Part shown: piece by piece, positions 7,349-14,820 of the stretch
How the letters are laid out: each line of letters starts with the position of its first letter
How positions within the stretch are numbered: position 1 is the first letter of the stretch
From: Candidatus Heimdallarchaeota archaeon
Lineage (GTDB): Archaea; Asgardarchaeota; Heimdallarchaeia; Heimdallarchaeales; Kariarchaeaceae
NCBI GenBank assembly: GCA_021399405.1
Contig: JAAFKL010000316.1
Span: 1 to 15,153, forward strand
DNA length: 15,153 nucleotides
Reading direction: 5' to 3'
The notes under the pieces: generated by a model
What the model was told of the DNA's origin: nothing
Databases searched by the model: none
Seen by the model: the letters and a program-made list of their open reading frames with translations, nothing else
Made by a program: the position numbers and the translations under genes

Positions 7349-8965
7349 GTGAGTATACAGTTAGCCTTTCATAATTCAACCCTACCTGAAGATGAAGATA
7401 AAAAAGTAGAAACTACCGGGATGCTTTTACTTGCATCTGACTTCATTTCATCAGGGAAAGTAAATAAAGCTGATAAACTAACTCGTATTTCAAAAATTAA
7501 TTTTCCTTTGTTTTTATTCAAATCAAAAGTAGGACAATTTATTCCGATTAATGGCTTTGCTACAGAAAGTATCACTCTACCAATTATGCAACTGCCCACA
7601 CTCACATCGATCAAGGATTTTTGTGGTGAGAGAAAAAATCTTGATCTAAACAAAATTTATTCTAAATTAATGGATTTCAAAGCAGCAGAAACTGAATTAG
7701 TTGGAGGCTACAATGAAAACCAAGTCGATACAATAGAGGAACTAATACGATCTCCAAGAGGTAGTGTATCAAACTTCACGAATTTACCTCCACTAAGAAC
7801 TAAAACCGAACTAAAAGAAGAGTTTGCCAAAATCAATGAACAAGTGTATGATGAGATTTCACTTAAAAAAGCAATAAATGAACGATTAGACATCATTTTA
7901 GCTGTGTTGACTGAAGATTCAAATACTGCAGGAACGGCATATAAAGAAAAAGAACAAGTTTGGAAAGTTGAAATCACTAATAAAACTGCGAATCTGAAAA
8001 GAGACTTAACAGAACGTGATAAAGGATCGAAAAAAGAAATTGCAGATCTTGATAAGGCGATGCAAGCAAAAATCTCAACTAATCTACAAAATTTTCTAGA
8101 CGGTGTTGCCAAAAACATTCGTAGAGACGAGAAACCAATAGAAGCTTCAATTCAAACTTTAGAAAAACTAACTAAAACGGCAAAAAAGGCAGAAGATATT
8201 GCTAAAATAGATCGATTACTGAAACAACTGTCTGATGAATCTGAAACGTTAAGAGCTGCTATTGGATTTGCTACTAGACAGGTTAAAAATACAAAGATAA
8301 AGGAAGAAGATCTGCAGGCTAATTTCAGAATAGATGTTGAATACTTCAAGAACAAAGCGGAAAAAGATAAGGATGTTCTCCGTGAAAACTCAAAAAAGAT
8401 TGAAGAAAGAAGAGATCAAGAATTGAAAGGATTAAAATCAGATAGAGATGAATCATTGACTCGGTTAACAAAATTCAAAGATATAAGAAATGATTGGATC
8501 AAAGATATTGTTTCAAATATTACAACTAAGACCATTAAAATGATATCTCCGTCAGTTTTTGGAGATCCTGGTAACTCAAAAATTATAGAATTAAAAATCC
8601 CTATGTATGTTTTTCAATATGATAAAAAAGGAGAAACATTCACTGTAGTAGTTCCCCCTGTACATCTTCCTGAAAATTTTCGGAAACCAAAACGTGATAG
8701 TATTTATGGTGATCAAAAAACGGTTTATTATGATTTGACGGTCCCTAAAATCCAAAAATTGATTGCAATTAAACTGGAACAAACAATACAAAGTAGAGAT
8801 GGTAATGCAATCATGCAAACAATACCCAATTTACTAGATAATCCTTCAGACCTCCGAGATACCTTCTTTAACTCACAATCCTTAATGATTGACAAACTAC
8901 GAGCTGACAAAAAATCAATAAAGAAAGCTAATGACAGGTTAACTGATGTATGGACATCGGGTTAA
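7349..8965 (+). CDS. Large coiled-coil protein of unknown family
   Basis: I do not recognise this 538-residue protein. It has no signal peptide or membrane helix, so it is probably cytosolic. Residues 1-100 and about 410-470 look beta-rich and share a pattern: ISKINFPLFLFKSKVGQF (47-64) against IELKIPMYVFQYDKKGET (413-430), each followed by a Pro-containing strand. Between them, residues about 150-385 are almost all helical, charged and Lys/Glu-rich, consistent with a long coiled coil (possibly an antiparallel hairpin) inserted into a globular head. A final helical tail spans about 465-535. The start is GTG with no SD; an in-frame stop lies a few codons upstream and no better start was found. 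It sits 71 bases after the ATPase and 93 before the pseudo-protease gene, all on one strand. A structural or adaptor role for the ABC machine is possible but only inferred. Confidence 0.8.
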   Translation: MSIQLAFHNSTLPEDEDKKVETTGMLLLASDFISSGKVNKADKLTRISKINFPLFLFKSKVGQFIPINGFATESITLPIMQLPTLTSIKDFCGERKNLDLNKIYSKLMDFKAAETELVGGYNENQVDTIEELIRSPRGSVSNFTNLPPLRTKTELKEEFAKINEQVYDEISLKKAINERLDIILAVLTEDSNTAGTAYKEKEQVWKVEITNKTANLKRDLTERDKGSKKEIADLDKAMQAKISTNLQNFLDGVAKNIRRDEKPIEASIQTLEKLTKTAKKAEDIAKIDRLLKQLSDESETLRAAIGFATRQVKNTKIKEEDLQANFRIDVEYFKNKAEKDKDVLRENSKKIEERRDQELKGLKSDRDESLTRLTKFKDIRNDWIKDIVSNITTKTIKMISPSVFGDPGNSKIIELKIPMYVFQYDKKGETFTVVVPPVHLPENFRKPKRDSIYGDQKTVYYDLTVPKIQKLIAIKLEQTIQSRDGNAIMQTIPNLLDNPSDLRDTFFNSQSLMIDKLRADKKSIKKANDRLTDVWTSG

Positions 8966-9058
8966 TTCAAAGGTAAAATTCTTAGATTTATCAAATTATC
9001 AATTTATTAATCGAGTACTATTCGTTAAATTTAATTTTGTTACAAACAATAGGATAGT

Positions 9059-10867
9059 GTGGGAATAAAGAAATTCCAAAGAATTGGGATACCTGTATTC
9101 ATCATTTTGCTGTTAATAAACCCTGTAAGCTCAATAGATCAAGGTTCTGTTAAATCCGGTTTCAATGAAGTTCGACTCAAACATAATATTTCAATTAAAT
9201 TGTGGGGATATGATGATGTATCTTCTAATTTGACAAGAGAGTTATTTGATTCTCTGCCAAATAGTTTGATAACTGAATCACAATTTCCTGATCTGAATAA
9301 GATTGATCAATATTACATATCTGCAGATCAAGCTTTCTTTGCAATTAACAATCAAATTTCTTATACGATTGAACCAATTAACATTGACAATGAAATCGAT
9401 CATATAACCTCGCAGATCACATATTATGATAATAGTGATATAAATGGAGGCATTACACAAACGTATTACGATAAGGATGAGTTGAAAAATCAGACTGGAT
9501 ATGTTATTGATAGTGAAAAATTTGGACAAATATTGGAAAATTACAATAATCCCACAGGTTATACACTTCATTTAATGAATTTAACTAATATTGATAACCT
9601 TCCCAATAACACCCATGCTAAGCATTGGTACCGATTAGGACAATTACAAAACTTCCCAGAACAATCTGATATTCGAAATGTTGGTATGGTTGGTTCAAAT
9701 GGATTATTTTATGATCCCTCTGCTTCTGCTCCGGTTTTTGATACTGATTATATTAATTCTTCAGATTTCAACCAAATCGTAACAACACTCAACTCTAGGA
9801 TCACAGATCTTGTGGAGAATGTATTCATTGGTACTCCAAACGCTTTTAGTTATAACAATTTAGAAGAGAAAGCACATTTTGATCTAGTTATCGTGGGAAA
9901 TGAGGGAGTTGATTTTTCAACTGTTCGGGCTGAGATAGATTCAGATGCTCAAGGAAATGATGAATATTTACAAGATGCTCTAGGTGAATTGTTACCCTAT
10001 TTGGATATTAAAACTGAAACATTTTCTTTATCGAGGGATCAACCTACAAACGTTATCATGAATAATTTCATTTCGAGTCTTGAATCACGAAGTTCTAACA
10101 GCACTGGCAATTACATTAAGATTTCTAAAAGTGTCGCTGAAGAATTCAAAACAATAATTCGAAAATATCATCACTCTGAATGGCCAACAGGATTTTACTA
10201 TTCATTATTTGTTTTTGTAGATTCATTCGATCGCCAATTTATATGGGATGTTAACGGACTTGAAAGAGAATATACATATGGAGAGGTAGGATTTAGTACA
10301 ATCAATCTTGCGGAGTGGAGAAATTCTACAGCTAAGAATATAATTTCACTAAAACAGCAGGTTTTCCAAGGGTTTGGTAAAATGATTGGAATTCCAAACT
10401 TAAATAACAACTTTGCTAATCAAGTAAATTCTGTTATGTCATCCTATGGTATTACGGATCAATGGGATAGAAAATACAATCAATTTGAGATCGATAGTAT
10501 GGCAAGAAGAGTTGGATCCGTGTTTTATAATTCTGCAATTCACAGCTTAAATTCCTTAAGAACTGAATTAAAGGAAGGTTTGTTTAGGTGGTTAGATAGA
10601 TCCGCTTTGGATGATGTGGAACTACTCATGCGTCAAGGTCAAATTGAATATGAAAAAGGAAATTACACAGGCTCAACTAAATTGTATATGAATGGTTATT
10701 ATGATTGGCTTGATGTTAAAGAAGATTTAATTCAGAAGGAAAACGCATTCTACAATGGCATTCAACTGACTGCGGGAGTAATTATATTATTATATCTAAT
10801 ATCGACTCTCAAACTGTTTACTTTGACTAAAGATGAATTATATGAGAAATTTGATATCGAAATGTAG
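9059..10867 (+). CDS. Membrane-anchored extracellular protein with a degenerate metzincin-like domain
   Basis: This 602-residue protein has an N-terminal hydrophobic signal (about 8-25, ending near PVSS) and one C-terminal transmembrane helix (about 567-587) followed by a short charged tail. Most of the chain should therefore lie outside. At least eight N-x-S/T sequons support this. Residues 437-447 read QGFGKMIGIPN, which aligns with the metzincin zinc motif HExxHxxGxxH with every ligand and the catalytic Glu replaced (Q437, G438, K441, N447). The fold-marking Gly444 is kept. SVMSSYG at 458-464 looks like the Met-turn and sits at a normal distance downstream. The preceding strand YYSLFVFVDSF (380-390) also fits. 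A helical segment (about 500-565, with YEKGNYTGSTKLY) resembles a TPR-like pair. The start is GTG with a weak AGGA before it. It is the last gene of the ABC run, and its stop abuts the stop of the convergent gene. Pseudo-enzyme status is inferred; the exact family is unknown. Confidence 0.72.
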   Translation: MGIKKFQRIGIPVFIILLLINPVSSIDQGSVKSGFNEVRLKHNISIKLWGYDDVSSNLTRELFDSLPNSLITESQFPDLNKIDQYYISADQAFFAINNQISYTIEPINIDNEIDHITSQITYYDNSDINGGITQTYYDKDELKNQTGYVIDSEKFGQILENYNNPTGYTLHLMNLTNIDNLPNNTHAKHWYRLGQLQNFPEQSDIRNVGMVGSNGLFYDPSASAPVFDTDYINSSDFNQIVTTLNSRITDLVENVFIGTPNAFSYNNLEEKAHFDLVIVGNEGVDFSTVRAEIDSDAQGNDEYLQDALGELLPYLDIKTETFSLSRDQPTNVIMNNFISSLESRSSNSTGNYIKISKSVAEEFKTIIRKYHHSEWPTGFYYSLFVFVDSFDRQFIWDVNGLEREYTYGEVGFSTINLAEWRNSTAKNIISLKQQVFQGFGKMIGIPNLNNNFANQVNSVMSSYGITDQWDRKYNQFEIDSMARRVGSVFYNSAIHSLNSLRTELKEGLFRWLDRSALDDVELLMRQGQIEYEKGNYTGSTKLYMNGYYDWLDVKEDLIQKENAFYNGIQLTAGVIILLYLISTLKLFTLTKDELYEKFDIEM

Positions 10868-11356
10868 TTATTGCTTATTTTCCCATCTCGCTTTAATTAA
10901 TCTGGGTCTATGAAATGGATCTGTTGATGATACCTTTCCCCATGAGTTGTATAAACCAAAATTTTCAACCGCAATTGGTTCTTTTAATTTATTTATTGAA
11001 GTTATGACCACAGAATAGCATCTAATCGCATCATTCAGATCGTACCATGTCCCTTGGTACTGTTTAATAACAATTTTTTCGTACTCTTTTTCATCAAATA
11101 TTCGATCTCGTCTTACAATTCCACTTGAAGTAAAACGATGAGTAGCAACTCTATCCTTTGTATCGATAAAGAAGCCATTCCTTGCTTCATATGGGAATTC
11201 TTTGATTTTCACTCCGTATTCTTGCGAATATGCATTCCAAAATACTCCTGGCAATCGAATTAAAGCTTCGTTAAGGTCATCTATGCTTACTTGTACTGCA
11301 TGCTCCTTATATTCATCATATACATCAGTCCGCAATAACAATTCAGGATTTGTCAA
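10868..11356 (-). CDS. Hypothetical 162-residue soluble protein
   Basis: I do not recognise this protein. It has no signal peptide, membrane helix or zinc motif. It is mixed alpha/beta, with an amphipathic opening (residues about 20-36) and several aromatic, basic beta-like stretches, such as KIVIKQYQGTWYDLNDAIRCYSVV at about 94-117. The start must be TTG at 11354-11356, because an in-frame TAA lies directly upstream and no in-frame ATG follows for the whole protein; a GGAT sequence nearby could act as a weak SD. It lies 39 bases downstream of the two-helix membrane protein on the same strand, so co-transcription is likely. Its TAA touches the TAG of the convergent pseudo-protease gene with no base between. 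Codon use looks like that of its neighbours, so I consider it a real gene. Confidence 0.65.
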   Translation of the reverse strand: MTNPELLLRTDVYDEYKEHAVQVSIDDLNEALIRLPGVFWNAYSQEYGVKIKEFPYEARNGFFIDTKDRVATHRFTSSGIVRRDRIFDEKEYEKIVIKQYQGTWYDLNDAIRCYSVVITSINKLKEPIAVENFGLYNSWGKVSSTDPFHRPRLIKARWENKQ

Positions 11357-11395
11357 TTATATCCTAAAACAAATTCACCAAAGATAATTTTATTG

Positions 11396-11917
11396 TTAGT
11401 TGATGGGACTTAACAAACCTCTTTTTCTAATCACTACTTCTAGGTTTATGATTTTACACTCATCAATGAAATCTTTTGTTTGTACATTTGGAGACTTGAT
11501 TGATAAATTTTGAATAGGATTATTCAACATCACAAGGGCAGTAGAATATCTTTTAGAAGATACTATTCGAATTTCAACTTTAAATTGACGACAATTAATT
11601 TCAGAAATAATTAGGTGTTTATTAAACAAATTCTTTACTCGCAATAATTTCCATTGATCATGATCTCCAGTAATGATTAATTTATTCTCCAACAAAATTG
11701 TGATTGCAGGGAGATAGAGTAGGATAAATATAATATGTGAAGAAAATTGAACTGGATCTTTTACACTGTATCTAAATACCGCATGTAGAATCCAAAGCAA
11801 GGGAATAGATAGATACATTTTGCGAAGTTTTGATTTGGATTTTTCATTTAGAACAATTAAGAATGGAGGACCTTCAAGTGCTGATTTTGCAACTAAATTA
11901 GATCTAAACTTAATCAT
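11396..11917 (-). CDS. Two-helix membrane protein of unknown function
   Basis: A 173-residue protein with two predicted membrane helices (about 33-50 and 58-78) separated by a short loop, then a soluble C-terminal half rich in beta strands (KLIITGDHDQWKLL, LIISEINCRQFKVEIRIVS). This layout recalls small proteins with a helical hairpin plus a PH-like domain, but I see no diagnostic motif. The N-terminal basic residues and the loop suggest that the C-terminal domain is cytoplasmic. The ATG start has no clear SD. It lies 103 bases downstream of the AOR gene and 39 upstream of the 162-residue gene, all on the same strand. A shared transcript with AOR is possible, though the larger gap argues for a separate promoter. 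Function is unknown. Confidence 0.65.
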   Translation of the reverse strand: MIKFRSNLVAKSALEGPPFLIVLNEKSKSKLRKMYLSIPLLWILHAVFRYSVKDPVQFSSHIIFILLYLPAITILLENKLIITGDHDQWKLLRVKNLFNKHLIISEINCRQFKVEIRIVSSKRYSTALVMLNNPIQNLSIKSPNVQTKDFIDECKIINLEVVIRKRGLLSPIN

Positions 11918-12020
11918 TATTAATTTTATTCAAAATGTCACAATTATTAAGAATTCACGTTTAATAACCACAAATATGATGGATTCATGATCTTTCCATC
12001 ATTTTCGATCTGATCAATTA

Positions 12021-13886
12021 TTAATTCCATTTCGGTAAATTCAGCATATTGATTAACTTATCTGTTGGCTTTCCATCAGCATCCCACTGCCTGTGTTCAT
12101 AATATTCTGAAAGCATTTGATCAAGTTTTTCTTGAGTAATGGCATTCTCTCCTTCATCACCAAAATGAAGTGCTTCAAGTTTGAATCTCTCGGGTAAATC
12201 ATCATCTGTTGAATTACACCCTTCTCTAACAGCAACCATTCTTAACATATTATAGGCTCTTGCCCCTGCACGCATCATTTCATCATGGTCGAAATGGTAT
12301 CCTGTTGCAGCTTCAGTTAACTCAATCAAATAGTCCAAATTATAGTTTTTACCAGTTTTGGCAACATCAAAAGCACACATGATTAAGCTATTAGTAAAAC
12401 TAGTTGCGTCTTCGAAATTAGCCACCAAGGGGGCTTTCTTCTCGTGATCTAATCTACTCATCCCAACTACTGCACCAAGTTTAGGACTGGCGTTATCTCT
12501 AGTAACAATGGAGTCATGGAACCCTTCCATATGGCTACCTCCCCTAGGGGAAACGGCGTATGATAATCCAAGCCCAATTTTTCCTCTTGGTTCATGATAA
12601 GCTAATTCCATTCCTTTGGTATGCATAGCGAATGCTTGACCTCCAATTTTTTCGGCCATTCGCATCACACCCTCTGCTAGTACATCTCCGTAACTTATTC
12701 GTAATGCAATTTTATTAATTGCATCAATTACTTGATCTACATCTCCCCAATCAAGATTGACACCTAGTTTTTCAGCCAATCCTTTTTCGGTAGCTTCCAT
12801 AGCAAAAGCTAATGATCCTCCAGTCGATATTGTATCAAGACCAAAATCATTGCATAGTTGATTTGCTAAGCCAGTTAATTTTATTTCAGAATTAAGAATC
12901 ATTGATCCAAAGGCTGCTAAAGTTTCATATTCAAGTGAAGATCCATCTTGTGTCAGCTCATGGCCCTTATATTCCCCTTCTATATTCCTTTTGCAAAATG
13001 TTGTACATGCTGAGCATGTTCCTCTACCTACTAACAACCCACTTTCCTCCATGAATTGACCTGTAATTTTTTCATGCCCTTCAAAGTGACCTGTTTTGAA
13101 ATTTTTTGTTGGTAAGATATTAGCTTTATTCAAATATCCAACTCCTCCACTTGTGCCATAGACTCCAAAAGTATCTTTGATTTTCATTTCTTTAACTAAA
13201 CCATGGCGATAATTTTCATTAGATTCCTTAAACGAAGCGTTGTTTGCAATACTTGGCTTCTGATCTCCCCGTGCAAAAATTGCTTTTAGTTTCTTTGATC
13301 CCATAACTGCACCTACTCCACCTCTTGCCGCAGCTCTTTCTCTATCATTGATTATGGCTGCATAACGTACCATATTTTCACCAGCAGGACCAATGATTGC
13401 ACTTCTCATGTTTTTTCCATATTTTTCCGTGAACTTATCATGGACCTCAAACACACCTTTACCCCATAAATCAGTGGCATCTCGTAATTTGACAGTACCA
13501 TCTATCAAATCTAAATATACTGGCTTTTCACTTTTTCCAGTAAAGATGATACCATCATATCCTGTTGCCTTCAACGCATATGGGAAGAACCCACCTCCAT
13601 ATGCCTCTGCTACAAATTTGGATAGTGGTGATTTGGTCATTACCACATATCTTGCCGAACCCATTACATTTAATCCAACGAGGGGGCCGATTAAAAATAG
13701 AAGTGGATTTTCAGGTCCTAAAGGATCTGCTGATCCATCACTGGGTAGTAAATCCCAAAGTAATCTCGCCCCTAAACCCTTTCCTCCAACATAATTTTCC
13801 AAATAGGTACTTGGGATTTGATAATCCGAAATATCACCAGAAGAGAGGTTCACATTGAGAAGTTTTCCATAATTGCCATGTTCCAT
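12021..13886 (-). CDS. aor: Tungsten-containing aldehyde:ferredoxin oxidoreductase
   Basis: This cytosolic enzyme oxidises aldehydes to carboxylic acids and passes electrons to ferredoxin, using a tungsten-bispterin cofactor and one [4Fe-4S] cluster. The 621-residue length is typical. The cluster cysteines have the family spacing CSACTTFC (C291, C294, C298) plus C504. Pterin-binding motifs include GGKGLGARLLWD (34-45), ARGGVGAVMGSKKLKAI (187-203), HEPRG (431-435) and SPRGGSHM (446-453). Glu319/321 and His452 sit where the active-site acid and His of Pyrococcus furiosus AOR are expected. The ATG start is backed by AGGAG at 13890-13894. It is divergent from the HEAT-repeat gene across 167 bases. 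No MoaD/ThiS-like partner or ferredoxin gene is adjacent. Within the family it could equally be a formaldehyde- or broad-specificity member, as sequence alone does not fix the substrate. Confidence 0.95.
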   Translation of the reverse strand: MEHGNYGKLLNVNLSSGDISDYQIPSTYLENYVGGKGLGARLLWDLLPSDGSADPLGPENPLLFLIGPLVGLNVMGSARYVVMTKSPLSKFVAEAYGGGFFPYALKATGYDGIIFTGKSEKPVYLDLIDGTVKLRDATDLWGKGVFEVHDKFTEKYGKNMRSAIIGPAGENMVRYAAIINDRERAAARGGVGAVMGSKKLKAIFARGDQKPSIANNASFKESNENYRHGLVKEMKIKDTFGVYGTSGGVGYLNKANILPTKNFKTGHFEGHEKITGQFMEESGLLVGRGTCSACTTFCKRNIEGEYKGHELTQDGSSLEYETLAAFGSMILNSEIKLTGLANQLCNDFGLDTISTGGSLAFAMEATEKGLAEKLGVNLDWGDVDQVIDAINKIALRISYGDVLAEGVMRMAEKIGGQAFAMHTKGMELAYHEPRGKIGLGLSYAVSPRGGSHMEGFHDSIVTRDNASPKLGAVVGMSRLDHEKKAPLVANFEDATSFTNSLIMCAFDVAKTGKNYNLDYLIELTEAATGYHFDHDEMMRAGARAYNMLRMVAVREGCNSTDDDLPERFKLEALHFGDEGENAITQEKLDQMLSEYYEHRQWDADGKPTDKLINMLNLPKWN

Positions 13887-13889
13887 ATT

Positions 13890-13894
13890 CTCCT
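13890..13894 (-). promoter_or_regulatory. Shine-Dalgarno site of the AOR gene
   Basis: On the minus strand AGGAG precedes the ATG at 13886 by three bases. The spacing is short but acceptable. It supports this start and is one of only two convincing SD sites in the window. No clear TATA box was found further upstream. Confidence 0.5.
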
Positions 13895-14053
13895 AAAATT
13901 TGTAGATAAAAAAAATCCATTGGCTTAGGTGGATATTCTAAGTGTGATGTTAGTAAAAAATTAGTATCGAGTTCCGAAATTAATCAGTCCATAATTCAAT
14001 CTTTTGTAATTATCAAGTAATTTATTATTGATCGATTTAAAGTAAATTTGAAG

Positions 14054-14653
14054 ATGTTTTGGAGGAAAAAAAAGGATTTAGGTGAAATATTACTGAATCG
14101 ATCCGGAGACTACGTTCAACGTTCGCAAGCTGCTTTAGACATGGCTGCAAGAAAAGAAGCCCGGTTTTTGGACCATTTAATTGATGCATTAAAAAACGAT
14201 CCTGAACCATCTGTTCGGATGAATTCAGCCTTCGCTATGGGTGAACTTATGATGAAACGTGCAAAACCTCATTTAATTGTATCTCTAAAAGAAGATGGGT
14301 CAGAGTGGGTTAGAGGATTTGCAGCTTCAGCACTTGCAAATTTAGACATTGATCATCAGGAAATTGAAGATCTCTTAATTGAATTGATGGATACAGATCG
14401 AGATTCAGGAGCAAGAAGACACTATGCCCACTCTCTTGGGATGATAGGATCTATAAAAGCGGGTCCAATATTAGTATCCATTTTAGGAAATGAATTGGAT
14501 TCCGGAGTTAGGGCTGATGCAGCAGAGGCATTAGGAATTCTTGGATTTCAAGATGGATATGATGTGGTGGTAAATGCTGCAAAAAATGATATCAGTGGGG
14601 ATGTTAGACGCCAAGCAACAATTGCGCAAAGAAAACTAGATCTTGATCGTTAA
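14054..14653 (+). CDS. HEAT-repeat (PBS-lyase-type) protein
   Basis: A 199-residue soluble all-helical protein built of about five repeats of roughly 31 residues: around 20-50, PSVRMNSAFAMGELM (52-66), EWVRGFAASALANL (84-97), SGARRHYAHSLGMIG (118-132), SGVRADAAEALGILG (150-164) and a final half repeat, GDVRRQAT (182-189). The recurring VRxxAAxALGxLG pattern is the HEAT/PBS-lyase signature. Such domains form curved scaffolds for protein binding, or act on phycobilins in cyanobacteria; here a scaffold role is far more likely. The N-terminus MFWRKKKD is basic. I chose ATG 14054; a TTG at 14048 would add two residues, but neither has a convincing SD. It stands alone, between the divergent AOR gene and the convergent tnpB remnant, so its partner cannot be inferred from neighbours. 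Confidence 0.9.
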   Translation: MFWRKKKDLGEILLNRSGDYVQRSQAALDMAARKEARFLDHLIDALKNDPEPSVRMNSAFAMGELMMKRAKPHLIVSLKEDGSEWVRGFAASALANLDIDHQEIEDLLIELMDTDRDSGARRHYAHSLGMIGSIKAGPILVSILGNELDSGVRADAAEALGILGFQDGYDVVVNAAKNDISGDVRRQATIAQRKLDLDR

Positions 14654-14757
14654 GGTTATTTCGCTCAACTGAAATTAGATGACTTAATACGTCAAAACCC
14701 AAAACTTATTTGTTGATAAATCGTAAGGCAATCCAATGATTAAGACACAAAACGTTT

Positions 14758-14820
14758 GATATGACAAAATCTGTCATGTCCTCTGAAATCAGAGTCTGTC
14801 AGGGTTTTGTGGACCTGACA
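14758..14820 (-). ncRNA. Candidate TnpB guide-RNA (omega/re RNA) scaffold: three hairpins
   Basis: Read on the minus strand, three stem-loops follow each other across the 3' end of tnpB. The first is TGTCAGG/CCTGACA (7 bp, 10-base loop, 14797-14820). The second is CTCTGA/TCAGAG (6 bp, 2-base loop, 14781-14794), spanning the stop codon. The third is ATGACA/TGTCAT (5-base loop, 14761-14777), extended by three more positions with one mismatch to 14758-14780. IS200/IS605 elements make a guide RNA from exactly this place, overlapping the tnpB 3' end and right end. The hairpins are seen; their RNA role is inferred. The third could instead be the right-end hairpin recognised by TnpA, or a transcription terminator. 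Confidence 0.4.

Noticed and set aside
12053..12235. A 60-residue minus-strand frame within the AOR 3' end
   Set aside because: It overlaps AOR in another frame and has no start signal or motif.
13393..13858. Long open frames on the + strand inside the AOR gene
   Set aside because: They lie antisense to a gene with complete family motifs, have no recognisable domain and have compositions expected of shadow frames. The same applies to antisense frames inside the fumarase, coiled-coil, permease and surface-protein genes.
14654..14757. RNA gene or small coding gene between the HEAT-repeat gene and the hairpins
   Set aside because: No tRNA-like cloverleaf, promoter pair or plausible open frame was seen; it may hold the transposon's right boundary, but nothing marks it.
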